DNA from: Cyclobacteriaceae bacterium
GTDB taxonomy: Bacteria; Bacteroidota; Bacteroidia; Cytophagales; Cyclobacteriaceae
Length of the DNA: 53,775 bases
Assembly: GCA_003565295.1 (NCBI GenBank)
Contig: PXCO01000102.1
Coordinates: 1-53,775, forward strand
Direction: 5' to 3'
How positions within the stretch are numbered: position 1 is the first letter of the stretch; every line of letters begins with the position of its first letter. A model generated the notes under the pieces. The model was not told the origin of the DNA and searched no databases. It worked only from the letters and a program-made list of their open reading frames with translations. The position numbers and the translations under genes were made by a program. Of this stretch, positions 6,672 through 15,740 are shown in pieces.

Positions 6672-8870
6672 TTAGGTGTATTTTAATCTTAAACTATTGG
6701 CCACTACTGATACGGAGCTCAAAGCCATGGCTGCACCGGCCAACATGGGGTTAAGCAAAAACCCAAAAGAAGGGTAGAGTATCCCGGCGGCTATGGGGAT
6801 TCCTAGGATATTGTAAATAAATGCCCAAAATAAATTTTGTCGGATGGTATTAACGGTTTTTTTGGAAATCTCTAAGAGATCTGCAATACCTGTTAATTGA
6901 GATTTAACCAGGGTCACTTTTGCAGCATCCATAGCGATATCCGTGCCTTGTCCCATTGCAATGCTTAGATCTGCCAATACCAGGGCTTCACTGTCATTGA
7001 TGCCATCTCCCACCATTCCCACTTTTCTTCCTTGGGCCTGAAGTGCCCGAATATAATCCCCCTTTTCTGCAGGAAGCACGTTACTCTTCACATGGTCAAT
7101 GTCAAGCTCTTTGGCTACTATGTTTGCTGTCCTCTCTTGGTCTCCAGTAAGCAGGTGAAGTGTGATATTCTTTGCTTTTATTTGGGATAAAATAGCTTTC
7201 ACCCCTGGTTTAATAGGGTCTGTGATCCCTATAATGGCAGTATGGTGTTCGTTTTTTGCCACATTCACCACGATTTGGCCTGAATCCATCCACTCCTTAG
7301 CTTTTACCATCAATGCCTTGTCCTGTTGCACCCCTTCTTCTGCCAGCCATTGCCATTTCCCTATTCGGTAAAGCTGTCCATCTACCTGCCCGCTCACGCC
7401 CTTTCCAGTAACGCTTGCAAAACCATTAATTTCAGGAAGTTCGGGTGCTGAGGCAAAATAGGAAGAAATGGCCGTGGCAAGCGGATGTTCACTCTTGCGC
7501 TCTAAAGCCCCTATTATAGGACCTATATTTTCAGCTATGTCCCTATCCGTCCATATCACTTCTTTCACCTCAGGGGTTCCCATGGTAATTGTTCCTGTTT
7601 TGTCCAATACCAGGCTGTCTATTTTATGACCAAACTCCAAGCTTTCAGCATCCTTTACCAGAACTCCCTTGGAGGCTGCCTGGCCTATCCCCACCATGAT
7701 GGCGGTAGGGGTTGCCAAACCCAGGGCACATGGACACGCAATCACTAATACCGTGATGGTGGATAGCATGCCCATTAACAAGTAATCCTGGCCGCCCACT
7801 AACCACCAAATGAAAAAGGTGAGCAGTGCGATTCCCATTACCGCAGGCACAAATACACCTGTAACTTTGTCCACCGTTTTTTGGATGGGAGACTTCGACC
7901 CCTGCGCAGCCTTTACCCTACTGATAATGGAGGCCAGGAGAGTATCTCCAACCCCTTTGCTTACTTGAATTTGTAAGGGGGAAGCATTTGCCATGGTTCC
8001 TGCAAAGACCTCATCTCCGATTTTTTTGGAAGCTGGGATGGGTTCTCCAGTCAACATGCTTTCATCAATGTAAGCATCTCCTTCAACAATTCTCCCGTCC
8101 AGTGGGATTTTTTGACCGGGCTTCACAAAAATTTGATCACCAGGCCTCACCTCCTTGACGTCTACTTCCTTATGCTCCTGGCCAACGACGAGCAGCACTT
8201 TATTCGATTGCATGCCCATTAGTTTTTTTAAGGCCTCACCAGTCCCTGCTTTTGCTTTAGCTTCCAAGGTTCTGCCTAAAAGAATAAAAAATATGATCAC
8301 AGCGGCCGTCTCGAAATAGACATGTGGCACAAAACCCCTATTGATCAGCCATTCAGGGAAAAAAGTGTTCCAAGTACTGTAAAGGTAAGCAATCCCGGTA
8401 CTTAGTGCCACCAAGGTATCCATATTAGCCCTAAACTGCCTGGTCTGTTTTAGGGCATTGATGAAAAAAGAGCGCCCAAAGACCAGCAGAATAGGAGTGG
8501 TAAGTGCCCACATGAGATAATTGCCATTGGGCATGTCCATCCAAAACATCCCTATAAGAAACACAGGGAAAGCCAATATCCCCGAATACAGTGTGTTTTT
8601 TTTTAAGGATTCAAATTGCCTGAGATGTATCTGCTCCGAGTCTCCCTGCCCATGCCCTTCAATGATCAAATCATAGCCTGCCTTTTTCACCATCTCTTTT
8701 AAAGTAGGAAGTGAAACATTATCATCTTCCAGGTCCACAGTGGCAGATTGTGTCGCAAAATTGACGCTTGCCTGCTTTACCCCTTTAGCCTTGGCCAGGG
8801 AAGATTCCACGCTTACTGCACATGCAGCACAACTCATTCCGGTTACGGGCAATTCAATTTTCTTAGTCAT
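6672..8870 (-). CDS. copA: Cu(I)-exporting P1B-type ATPase CopA
   Basis: A complete 732-residue P1B-1 ATPase of the inner membrane that exports Cu(I). One N-terminal HMA domain has CAAC at residues 14-17. Eight membrane segments are expected. The actuator TGE is at 274-276, the transport CPC at 379-381, the phosphorylated Asp423 in DKTGT, the SEHPLA nucleotide-binding motif at 460-465 and GDGIND at 621-626. The copper-specific Tyr-Asn of helix 7 (687-688) and the MALSS of helix 8 near the C-terminus are present. The downstream HMA gene is probably co-transcribed. A 13-base dyad in the promoter spacer suggests metal-responsive control. Confidence 0.97.
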   Translation of the reverse strand: MTKKIELPVTGMSCAACAVSVESSLAKAKGVKQASVNFATQSATVDLEDDNVSLPTLKEMVKKAGYDLIIEGHGQGDSEQIHLRQFESLKKNTLYSGILAFPVFLIGMFWMDMPNGNYLMWALTTPILLVFGRSFFINALKQTRQFRANMDTLVALSTGIAYLYSTWNTFFPEWLINRGFVPHVYFETAAVIIFFILLGRTLEAKAKAGTGEALKKLMGMQSNKVLLVVGQEHKEVDVKEVRPGDQIFVKPGQKIPLDGRIVEGDAYIDESMLTGEPIPASKKIGDEVFAGTMANASPLQIQVSKGVGDTLLASIISRVKAAQGSKSPIQKTVDKVTGVFVPAVMGIALLTFFIWWLVGGQDYLLMGMLSTITVLVIACPCALGLATPTAIMVGIGQAASKGVLVKDAESLEFGHKIDSLVLDKTGTITMGTPEVKEVIWTDRDIAENIGPIIGALERKSEHPLATAISSYFASAPELPEINGFASVTGKGVSGQVDGQLYRIGKWQWLAEEGVQQDKALMVKAKEWMDSGQIVVNVAKNEHHTAIIGITDPIKPGVKAILSQIKAKNITLHLLTGDQERTANIVAKELDIDHVKSNVLPAEKGDYIRALQAQGRKVGMVGDGINDSEALVLADLSIAMGQGTDIAMDAAKVTLVKSQLTGIADLLEISKKTVNTIRQNLFWAFIYNILGIPIAAGILYPSFGFLLNPMLAGAAMALSSVSVVANSLRLKYT

Positions 8871-8890
8871 GATCCATCGAATGGTTTATG

Positions 8891-8914
8891 CAAACTTACT
8901 GAGTGAGCCTCACT
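8891..8914 (-). promoter_or_regulatory. copA promoter -7 box with upstream dyad operator
   Basis: On the minus strand TAAGTTTG (8898-8891) matches TAnnTTTG and lies 20 bases before the copA ATG. Immediately upstream of that box, 8902-8914 is a perfect odd dyad: arms agtgag and ctcact around a single C. A dyad between the -7 and -33 elements is where MerR-type copper regulators bind in other bacteria; the regulator here is unknown and not encoded nearby. Confidence 0.4.
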
Positions 8915-8999
8915 TCTTGTTACATAATTTTTTTTATTATGTATAGCGGGATATAAAGCAACTGTTTTCAATAAAAAATCGTTTTAATGGTTGAAAAAC

Positions 9000-9182
9000 A
9001 TGCAATTACATGCCATTCGAAAAGGTGTTTTGCTACTCGTATCTTTCCTCTTCTATGGAATAGCGCAAGCACAATTTTTGGAAACTGACATTGGACTTTC
9101 ATATTTTTGCATTCAGCCCTTTGAACACATGGGGTATTATATCCCATACGGTAACGGGGGAGGGTTTATTTTTATGCACTAA
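9000..9182 (+). pseudogene. Small secreted ORF, possibly the remnant of a beta-barrel gene
   Basis: The reading frame from ATG 9000 encodes 60 residues. It opens with a convincing signal peptide (basic MQLHAIRK, hydrophobic GVLLLVSFLFYGIAQAQ) followed by a strand-like FLETDIGLSYF. It then stops early without a recognisable domain. Secreted outer-membrane proteins of this phylum often begin this way, so this may be a decayed barrel gene or a real micro-protein. No downstream frame continues it clearly. I cannot assign a function. Confidence 0.3.
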
Positions 9183-9292
9183 AATATGTAGATTTACCGC
9201 TCTTGTAAAGAATCGAATTTTCAGAACTATCGAAAGAATTATCAGGTTTTGACCCTGTAACCACCTAAAATGAAGGAAAAATTCATTAGCCC

Positions 9293-10867
9293 ATGATCAA
9301 GTCCACCGTTGAACCGGAGTGTACCGGACAGTTTTCCACTTTGTTTTTAGATTACCTTCGTCAAGAATCCCAATTACAACCCTTCTATCAGCGCTATCCA
9401 ACCTTGGAGAACTTTGAAAAAGGCATTCATGCCAGGATTTTTGGACAGGAGAAAAGGGGCCTTTTGGCAGATACTTTTGCAAATCAGTATAATGATATGC
9501 CCCTAAGGGAAAAGGTGGAAGCAAACATCAAAGCCCTAAGGCATCCTACCACTTTCACGGTCACCACCGGACACCAACTGAACCTTATGTCCGGGCCACT
9601 CTACTTTATCTACAAAATCATCTCCACCATTAATTTAGCAAGGAGATTAAAAGAGGCTTACCCCAACTATGATTTTGTACCAGTGTATTGGATGGCCACT
9701 GAAGACCATGATTTTGCAGAAATCAACCACTTTCATTTTGATGAGAAAAACTATCAGTGGAACTCTAATCAATCCGGTCCCGTGGGCCAATTCAGGATCG
9801 ATGATGAACTTAGGAAATCTCTCAAGGAGTGGCAGTTTCTTCCCGATTTTTTCAGGATGGCCTACGAAGAAAGTCCAAACCTTTCCATGGCTACCAGGAA
9901 ATTGGTGGATCATCTATTTGGGGATGAAGGCTTACTTATTATAGACGCCAACGAAAAGGCCTTGAAGCATCAATTTAGGGAGGTGATGGAGTCAGATATT
10001 TTTACTCAAAAAGCCAATGACCTCATTCAATCCCAAAACAAAAAACTGGAGAATTTAGGGTATAAGGCGCAGGTTTTTCCCCGGGAGATCAACTTTTTTT
10101 ACATCAGGGAAGGTTTAAGGGAACGAATCGTTAAGGTAGGGGAGAATTTTGAGGTAATAAACAAAGAAATGCGCTGGACGGAAGACTCCCTTAAATCGGA
10201 AATAAGGGAATTTCCTGAACGGTTTAGTCCCAATGTGGTGATGAGACCTCTGTATCAGGAATGCATATTGCCTAACCTGGCATACCTGGGTGGGCCTGCT
10301 GAACTTGCCTATTGGTTTCAGCTAAAGACCGTCTTTGACAATTATCAAATTCAATTTCCCATCGTGATGGCCCGTAATTTCGTTTTGGTAATTCCAAACA
10401 AACTGAAACGTAAAATGGATAAAATAGGTATGGATGCTAAAGAACTGTTTAAGCCCTATGTAGAATTGCGCAAATACTGGGTGATGAAACATGCGAGGGA
10501 GGATGTGCGCTTGAACGGTGAATCCAGGAAATTGGAGCAGTTGTATGCGGCATTAGTGGAGAAATCAAAGAGGGTAGATCCCACGCTGGAGGCTGCAGCT
10601 GCAGCTGCGGGGAAAAGAACCCAGGACATTTTACACCATCTGGGTCAGAAATTACGCAAAGCCGAAGAAGAAAAGCAAAAAGATTTAGTAAGGCAGATAA
10701 AGGAGGTCAAGGAAGGCTTATTCCCAGGAGGAGTTCCGCAAGAAAGAAAATGTAATCTGCTAAATTTTTATTTGGGATCCCCAGGTTTTGTTGAAGAGCT
10801 GTTTGGCCACTTGGATCCGCTGGATCCAAAAATGATCGTGCTGGTAGAAAATGAAAACAAAAACTGA
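9293..10867 (+). CDS. bshC: Bacillithiol biosynthesis cysteine-adding enzyme BshC
   Basis: BshC adds cysteine to glucosaminyl-malate in the last step of bacillithiol synthesis, the low-molecular-weight thiol used by many Bacteroidota. The 524-residue length fits. The signature TTGHQLNLMSGPLYFIYK is near residue 90, VPVYWMATEDHDFAEI follows, and PNVVMRPLYQECILPNLAY with YLGGPAELAYW is diagnostic of the family. A Lys/Glu-rich helical region near residues 430-480 matches the coiled-coil insertion. It is soluble and cytoplasmic. Its 3' end overlaps the next gene by 17 bases. bshA and bshB are not in the window. Confidence 0.96.
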   Translation: MIKSTVEPECTGQFSTLFLDYLRQESQLQPFYQRYPTLENFEKGIHARIFGQEKRGLLADTFANQYNDMPLREKVEANIKALRHPTTFTVTTGHQLNLMSGPLYFIYKIISTINLARRLKEAYPNYDFVPVYWMATEDHDFAEINHFHFDEKNYQWNSNQSGPVGQFRIDDELRKSLKEWQFLPDFFRMAYEESPNLSMATRKLVDHLFGDEGLLIIDANEKALKHQFREVMESDIFTQKANDLIQSQNKKLENLGYKAQVFPREINFFYIREGLRERIVKVGENFEVINKEMRWTEDSLKSEIREFPERFSPNVVMRPLYQECILPNLAYLGGPAELAYWFQLKTVFDNYQIQFPIVMARNFVLVIPNKLKRKMDKIGMDAKELFKPYVELRKYWVMKHAREDVRLNGESRKLEQLYAALVEKSKRVDPTLEAAAAAAGKRTQDILHHLGQKLRKAEEEKQKDLVRQIKEVKEGLFPGGVPQERKCNLLNFYLGSPGFVEELFGHLDPLDPKMIVLVENENKN

Positions 10868-11420
10868 GTTCCGTCGGATCTTTAAGAACAGAAGGGAACA
10901 TTTTGATGAGGCAGCAATAGAAATTCAATCTAAAAAGATAGGTAAACTTGCTTTTTCCTACATAGAAAAAAAATTCCCCAAATCGAATATCCACCTTTAC
11001 CTTCCCATAAAACACTTAAGGGAGGTGGATACTTTTGGTCTATTGAGCAAGCTGCAAAAAGAAGGGTATAGTTGCTTTTCCTCTATTACTGATTTTAATA
11101 CTATGAACATGAATACTGTTTATTTGCCAAAAGGAAGTAAATTTGCGGCTGATGAGAAAGGTATTCCTGTTCCAAGGCCATTAATTTTGGCTAAGGATGT
11201 GAAGTTGGATCTTGTCATCTTACCATTGCTAGCCTACGACCGTTTTGGCACAAGACTTGGTTATGGTTTTGGATATTATGACAAGTTTTTGTCCAAACTG
11301 CATCCTGAGCCTTTCAAACTAGGGTTGTCTTTTTTCCTTCCTGAGAAAAAGTTGCCCAGTGAAGCTCATGATATTAAAATGAATGGATGTGTTTGCCCAG
11401 AAGGGGTCATTATGTTTTAA
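10851..11420 (+). CDS. 5-formyltetrahydrofolate cyclo-ligase
   Basis: This 189-residue enzyme makes 5,10-methenyl-THF from 5-formyl-THF with ATP. The C-terminal GYGFGYYDKFL motif, which contributes to the nucleotide and folate site, and the DLVILPLLAYDRFGTRLG segment before it are diagnostic. An N-terminal basic helix (FRRIFKNRREHF) is also usual. The start codon lies within the bshC 3' end, giving a 17-base overlap that implies translational coupling. A small outer-membrane protein gene follows after 29 bases. Confidence 0.94.
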   Translation: MKTKTEFRRIFKNRREHFDEAAIEIQSKKIGKLAFSYIEKKFPKSNIHLYLPIKHLREVDTFGLLSKLQKEGYSCFSSITDFNTMNMNTVYLPKGSKFAADEKGIPVPRPLILAKDVKLDLVILPLLAYDRFGTRLGYGFGYYDKFLSKLHPEPFKLGLSFFLPEKKLPSEAHDIKMNGCVCPEGVIMF

Positions 11421-11449
11421 CTATTGTTTCAATTAGTGTATCATTGATT

Positions 11450-11941
11450 ATGTTTAAAGAACTTTGTGTATTGATAGTAGCTCTGACCTTGTGGATGCTC
11501 AGCACCACATCTCAGGCACAAACCTATTCTACGGGAGTGGGGTTGAGGTTAGGAGTCTCCAATGGCCTAACCTTAAAACACTTTATCCAAGATGATGTTG
11601 CCCTGGAAGGTATACTCCATACCCGATGGAATGGTTTATTGGTGACGGGATTGTATGAGGTACATAGAAATGTGCGCGAGATAAGGGGAATGCGCTGGTT
11701 TTATGGAGGAGGAGCTCATATTGGAGCTTGGAACCAAAGACCCGGAACCCCTCCACCCTGGTCTGATGCTAGTTATAGTGGAGGCACTGTACTGGGTGTA
11801 GTGGGAATAATTGGACTGGATTATAAGTTCGAAGGAGCCCCAATCAATTTATCATTGGATTATAAGCCCGCATTTAACATCACTCATGGAGCAGGTTTCT
11901 GGGGAGATGAGGTGGCCTTGTCGGTCAGGTTTACCTTCTGA
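11450..11941 (+). CDS. Small outer-membrane beta-barrel protein, unknown function
   Basis: A 163-residue protein with a signal peptide (MFKELCVLIVALTLWMLSTTSQAQ, cleavage near residue 24). Short alternating strands rich in Gly and aromatic residues follow, and the C-terminal strand ends VALSVRFTF with the terminal Phe usual for barrel assembly. This pattern fits an eight-stranded outer-membrane barrel. No enzyme motif is seen. The start at 11450 is chosen because it begins the signal peptide; the frame is open further upstream but would overlap the cyclo-ligase gene. It may share the bshC transcript. It converges tail-to-tail with the sugar dehydrogenase gene two bases away. Confidence 0.7.
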   Translation: MFKELCVLIVALTLWMLSTTSQAQTYSTGVGLRLGVSNGLTLKHFIQDDVALEGILHTRWNGLLVTGLYEVHRNVREIRGMRWFYGGGAHIGAWNQRPGTPPPWSDASYSGGTVLGVVGIIGLDYKFEGAPINLSLDYKPAFNITHGAGFWGDEVALSVRFTF

Positions 11942-11943
11942 TA

Positions 11944-13089
11944 TTAATCTTCCGGAAGGATTTTGATCAATAGCCCAGAGCCCTCGGTAATTGCGTAAAT
12001 AAAACCATCAGGACTCTGGGCTACGTCCCTTACCCTACCTATACCTTGCAGAAGTCTTTCCTCGCGTACATATGAGGTGCCATCTAGTTCTACCCGGTTG
12101 ATATGTTGGCCAGCCAAGGCTCCTATTAATAGGTTTCCTTTCCATTCGGGGTATTGGTCAGAAGTGACTAACATTGATCCACATGGGGCAATGGAGGGAT
12201 CCCAGTAGTGAACGGGTTGTTCCATTCCTTCTTTTTCGGTTTTTTCACTGATAATGGAGCCGTCATAATCAATTCCATGGGTGATTACAGGCCATCCATA
12301 ATTATTTCCCTTTTCAATAAGGTTGATTTCGTCACCTCCTTTGGGGCCGTGGTCGATTTCCCATATTCTGTCATGCTCCCGGTCATACACCAGCCCTTGA
12401 GGGTTTCTGTTCCCATAGGTCCAAATACTGGGAATTGCCCCGGGGACGTTTACGAAAGGGTTGTCTTCCGGGATTTGCCCATTATCGTATATCCTATGGA
12501 TCTTTCCATGGGAATTATTCAGTTCCTGGGCATTTTGGGGGTTATTCCCTCTGTCCCCGTTGCTGAAGTACAAGTATCGGTCGTTATCGAAGATGATCCT
12601 GCTACCATAATGTCTTCCTCCAGGATGTGCCGGTGCTGTGACTATCAACTCCTCTGTGTTCGCCACAGTGTTGCCATCTAATTTAAACCTCATAATGGCT
12701 GTGGCGCCTCCTCCCTCTACCACCTTTGCATAGGCAATGTATAACCATCCATTTTCTGTTATGTCAGGGTGGGTTACCAAGTCTAATAAACCAGCTTGGT
12801 TGACATTAAAAACCTCAGGGAGGCCCTCCAACCTTTCCCCGATAAATTCATCTTGTTCAAAAACCAGAATTTCACCTTTTCTTTCCGTGATCAGCATCCG
12901 ACCATCGGGAAGCCAGGCCATGGCCCAAGGGTTTTCTAACCGAGTGTACAAGGTGTCAATTTGAAATGAAATCTCTTCGCTATCAATTAGGCCAGGGGTG
13001 GGATTAGGGCTTTCTTCTGCCGGGATCTCACAGGATAATAAGGGCATCATCAGGATGAAAGTGACCAAGTACGGTCTTAGATTAACCAT
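11944..13089 (-). CDS. PQQ-type sugar dehydrogenase lipoprotein (GDH-B/YliI family)
   Basis: A 381-residue lipoprotein: hydrophobic leader ending LMMPLLSC with Cys20 as the lipid site. The six-bladed propeller fold of soluble glucose/sorbosone dehydrogenases follows, with family motifs ENPWAMAWLPDGRMLITER, GGRHYGSRIIFD, YLYFSNGDRG, RNPQGLVYD, EIDHGPKGGDEINLI and NNYGWPVITHG. Family members oxidise aldoses with pyrroloquinoline quinone in the periplasm, though several are uncharacterised and may use other sugars. The His of the GGRHYG segment fits the usual catalytic position. The start at 13089 gives a normal lipoprotein leader; the longer frame from 13119 adds only a polar extension. Confidence 0.9.
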   Translation of the reverse strand: MVNLRPYLVTFILMMPLLSCEIPAEESPNPTPGLIDSEEISFQIDTLYTRLENPWAMAWLPDGRMLITERKGEILVFEQDEFIGERLEGLPEVFNVNQAGLLDLVTHPDITENGWLYIAYAKVVEGGGATAIMRFKLDGNTVANTEELIVTAPAHPGGRHYGSRIIFDNDRYLYFSNGDRGNNPQNAQELNNSHGKIHRIYDNGQIPEDNPFVNVPGAIPSIWTYGNRNPQGLVYDREHDRIWEIDHGPKGGDEINLIEKGNNYGWPVITHGIDYDGSIISEKTEKEGMEQPVHYWDPSIAPCGSMLVTSDQYPEWKGNLLIGALAGQHINRVELDGTSYVREERLLQGIGRVRDVAQSPDGFIYAITEGSGLLIKILPED

Positions 13090-13506
13090 TTTTACGTTTT
13101 TATTCGTGATCAAGTGCATTTTTACCTCATCAAAACAAGTATTATGCCGTGAAAGATTTCTTGGATATATAAAAATGTCAATAGAATGCTGATACCTGTT
13201 TTGTGGGCTTGCCCATTTAAAATTATTGAAAAGAATTTTACGCCGGAGGAGGGATTCTCTATATTTAGGAGCATATATTTAAAAACCCTATTTACTGGCA
13301 TTCATTACTATTTTTTATTCCCATGGCATGCTTATCCATTCATTTTCCCTCCAAAGACTTTACCCCGGTATTTTTTGACCAAGGATTAAACTTCTTGACC
13401 GTTGGTAATTCCTCATTAGTCGATTATTTCCCTAATTACCAAAAGAAATATTGAATTTAGTATCGTGAAAAATGTAACAGCTTATCAAAATAATAAATCT
13501 ATAAAC
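13090..13506. other. Divergent intergenic region
   Basis: About 417 bases separate the sugar dehydrogenase (-) from the lipoprotein/LruC genes (+). It should hold both promoters. The 67-codon frame at 13186-13389 has no coding features and is probably chance. No terminator, RNA or repeat is recognised. Confidence 0.4.
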
Positions 13507-13929
13507 ATGAAAACCAAAAAATTGGGCAGGCATATTTTTTCTGCCATTATTGTCTTAAGTGCCGTGTTTGCATGTATGCCTGATGAGAATGATCGGGTGT
13601 CCTTGGGTAACCAAGGTGAAATCGAGGAGCTAAAAGCCAATGCCGGTTTCAATTGGGCCACATCCAAAGCTACTGAGGTAAAGGTTTCAGGTTTATCCGG
13701 GTTCCCTGTTGAATTAAATAGGAGGCTTAATTTGTCGGATGCTGACGGTCATGTATATTATTCAGGCTTTCATTCTATTTCTGAGGATGTTGAGATAAGC
13801 CTTGAATTGCCCAATCACATTAAATACTTGATATTGGGATTTGGGAATATCCAAAAAAAGGCGGAAATAAAAGGGGAGGAGATCACTTTCGACTTTTTAC
13901 CTGAAGTGGATGACAGTGACATACTTTAA
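13507..13929 (+). CDS. Small lipoprotein resembling the N-terminal domain of LruC proteins
   Basis: A 140-residue lipoprotein with leader SAIIVLSAVFACMP and Cys23 as the likely lipid site. The mature part opens with the GFNWATSKATEVKVSGLSGFPVELN region. This resembles the Ig-like segment that precedes the LruC domain in longer Bacteroides proteins, where a phenylalanine-tryptophan/asparagine-threonine pattern starts a beta sandwich. Here that domain is separate. The gene lies 19 bases before the LruC-domain gene, so the two are surely co-transcribed. ATG 13507 is preferred over the upstream GTG at 13465 because it starts the leader peptide. The link to LruC N-domains is from memory of family architecture, not a search. 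Confidence 0.6.
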   Translation: MKTKKLGRHIFSAIIVLSAVFACMPDENDRVSLGNQGEIEELKANAGFNWATSKATEVKVSGLSGFPVELNRRLNLSDADGHVYYSGFHSISEDVEISLELPNHIKYLILGFGNIQKKAEIKGEEITFDFLPEVDDSDIL

Positions 13930-13948
13930 TTTTTAATGACCAGAAACA

Positions 13949-15466
13949 ATGAAAAAGCTAATAATACTTTTGATCGGGATCAATTCTATCATCTTTTCCG
14001 CCTTAGCTCAGATCAATGCTAGAACAGAAAAAACGGTTACCAATGATGCTGAATTGGGAGACAGGGATTTATATTTCGCCAGGTGCTGGTCAATGGGCGC
14101 AGTAACAGTAAGCAATCATTCCTCTTCTTTAATTAGTGGTAATTACAGCTTTAGGACCAATCAGGTAACAAATGAGTCAAACAAGGCAGTATGGTTGATG
14201 TCCCCTTGGGTGACGGTGAGCGATGGACAGATCAGCTTTGATGCCAGGCTGGATGGAAATCCTGGTGGTAACAGGGATATAATCGTTCAGTATATTCCTT
14301 ATGTGAACGGGCAAGATCAAGGGCATGGTGACGAAGAATTGATTGAGACCTTTAATTTCCCAAATCCAATCAATGGGCAAACAGAGGTTCATAATGTAAG
14401 TGTTAAAGTACCTGAAGAAATAGTGGGGAAAACCGTGAAAATCTTCTTTAGTTTTGTAGGTACAGGTGGCACAGCCCGAGTAGGTTTTGATAACATTAGT
14501 ATTCCAGGGCAATATGCAGCGGATCCATCTAACGATTGTTTGCCGATAAACGATATGAAGGATACGGATGGGGATGGAGTACCCGATGAAGAGGATGATT
14601 ACCCCAATGATCCACACAGGGCTTTTGACAACCATTTTCCAGCAGAAGGTTTTGGAACCCTACTTTTTGAAGACTTATGGCCCTCACTTGGGGATTACGA
14701 TTTCAACGATTTGGTAGTTGATTACCGCATCAACAGGGTAACGGATGCCAAGGGAGAGGTAGTGGAAATCATCACTGAACTGAAAACCAGGGCATCTGGC
14801 GCAGGTTATAGAAATGGCTTCGGCATTGAGTTTAGCGGAATTTCACCGGATAAAGTATTAAAGGTATCCGGTACTGAAATTAAAGCAGGAAGCATTCATA
14901 AATTTCTGTCCAATGGTCTAGAGGCAGGCGTTGAACACCTTACTTATATACCTTTTGATGATGTTTTTAATGTACTGCCCCACACCGGTCAGGGAGCAAC
15001 CGGGGTGAATGTAACCCCTGGTGGGCCATTTAGGGAAATAGTAAGGCAGAAGGTAACGGTCACATTGAAGGAAGACGGTAAATCTGCTCCCGGTGGGGCA
15101 GTGACTTTGGGAGAAATAGGTCCTCATAATTTTAACCCCTTCCTCATCGCCAATCAAAATAGGGAGGTTGAGGTGCACCTTCCAGGAAAACAGCCTACTT
15201 CTTTGGCAGATAGGGAACTTTTCGGGACTTTGGATGACAGCTCAGACCAAGGGCCAAGTTACACCTATAAAAGCAAGGGAAACTACTTGCCGTGGGCATT
15301 GAACATCAGCACCTCCATCCCATATATGGTGGAAGCCGTTCCTTTTACTTCTGGATACAAGAAATTTTTTGAATGGGTGATCTCAAATGGAACCGCCTAT
15401 GAGGATTGGTATTTGGACAAAGATGGCTATAGGTCTGATGAAAAGTTGCTGAATATTAAAGAATGA
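13949..15466 (+). CDS. LruC domain-containing secreted protein
   Basis: A 505-residue secreted protein. A signal peptide ends near residue 20 (IIFSALAQ). Residues about 30-190 form a beta-rich sandwich-like region (WLMSPWVTVSDGQISFDARL, then FVGTGGTARVGFDNISI). A calcium-loop stretch DTDGDGVPDEEDD at about 205-217 follows. The LruC domain then begins near 235 (GTLLFEDLWPSLGDYDFNDLVVDY) and runs to the end with the typical WVISNGTAYEDWY closing segment. LruC proteins were named in Leptospira and are surface or periplasmic; the role is unknown. The neighbouring T9SS genes suggest a surface function. No T9SS C-terminal domain is visible on this protein itself. Confidence 0.88.
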   Translation: MKKLIILLIGINSIIFSALAQINARTEKTVTNDAELGDRDLYFARCWSMGAVTVSNHSSSLISGNYSFRTNQVTNESNKAVWLMSPWVTVSDGQISFDARLDGNPGGNRDIIVQYIPYVNGQDQGHGDEELIETFNFPNPINGQTEVHNVSVKVPEEIVGKTVKIFFSFVGTGGTARVGFDNISIPGQYAADPSNDCLPINDMKDTDGDGVPDEEDDYPNDPHRAFDNHFPAEGFGTLLFEDLWPSLGDYDFNDLVVDYRINRVTDAKGEVVEIITELKTRASGAGYRNGFGIEFSGISPDKVLKVSGTEIKAGSIHKFLSNGLEAGVEHLTYIPFDDVFNVLPHTGQGATGVNVTPGGPFREIVRQKVTVTLKEDGKSAPGGAVTLGEIGPHNFNPFLIANQNREVEVHLPGKQPTSLADRELFGTLDDSSDQGPSYTYKSKGNYLPWALNISTSIPYMVEAVPFTSGYKKFFEWVISNGTAYEDWYLDKDGYRSDEKLLNIKE

Positions 15467-15537
15467 GTAAACATGTTTTAGGTAAAGTGCAGGGCTTGGG
15501 AAAGGCAGTTTACCTAGAATGAGGGATTTAAAAATTA

Positions 15538-15573
15538 GAGGAGCAGGGCTTAAAGGTACACCTGTTCCTCTTT
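15538..15573 (+). terminator. Possible terminator after the LruC gene
   Basis: Arms gaggagcagg (15538-15547) and cctgttcctc (15561-15570) pair with one G-T wobble and are followed by a short T run. A second inverted repeat, taggtaaa / tttaccta, lies at 15479-15486 and 15509-15516. The T run is short, so this may be only a transcript-end hairpin. Confidence 0.45.
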
Positions 15574-15740
15574 GCATAAATTGAAATTTATAAAAATTTC
15601 ATTATGTTTACTCTTCATAGTACTAAGATTATTTTATTATTCCCAGGAAGGAGTAGGATAGGGTTTTGGCAAATTTTAATCTTATTACCTTTTGGCGGGG
15701 ATAATGATGAAAGCAGTTTTTTAATCAATTAGGCAATTAT

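Noticed and set aside
13186-13389. 67-codon plus-strand ORF
   Set aside because: It has no recognisable domain, an unlikely amino-acid make-up and lies in an AT-rich divergent promoter region.
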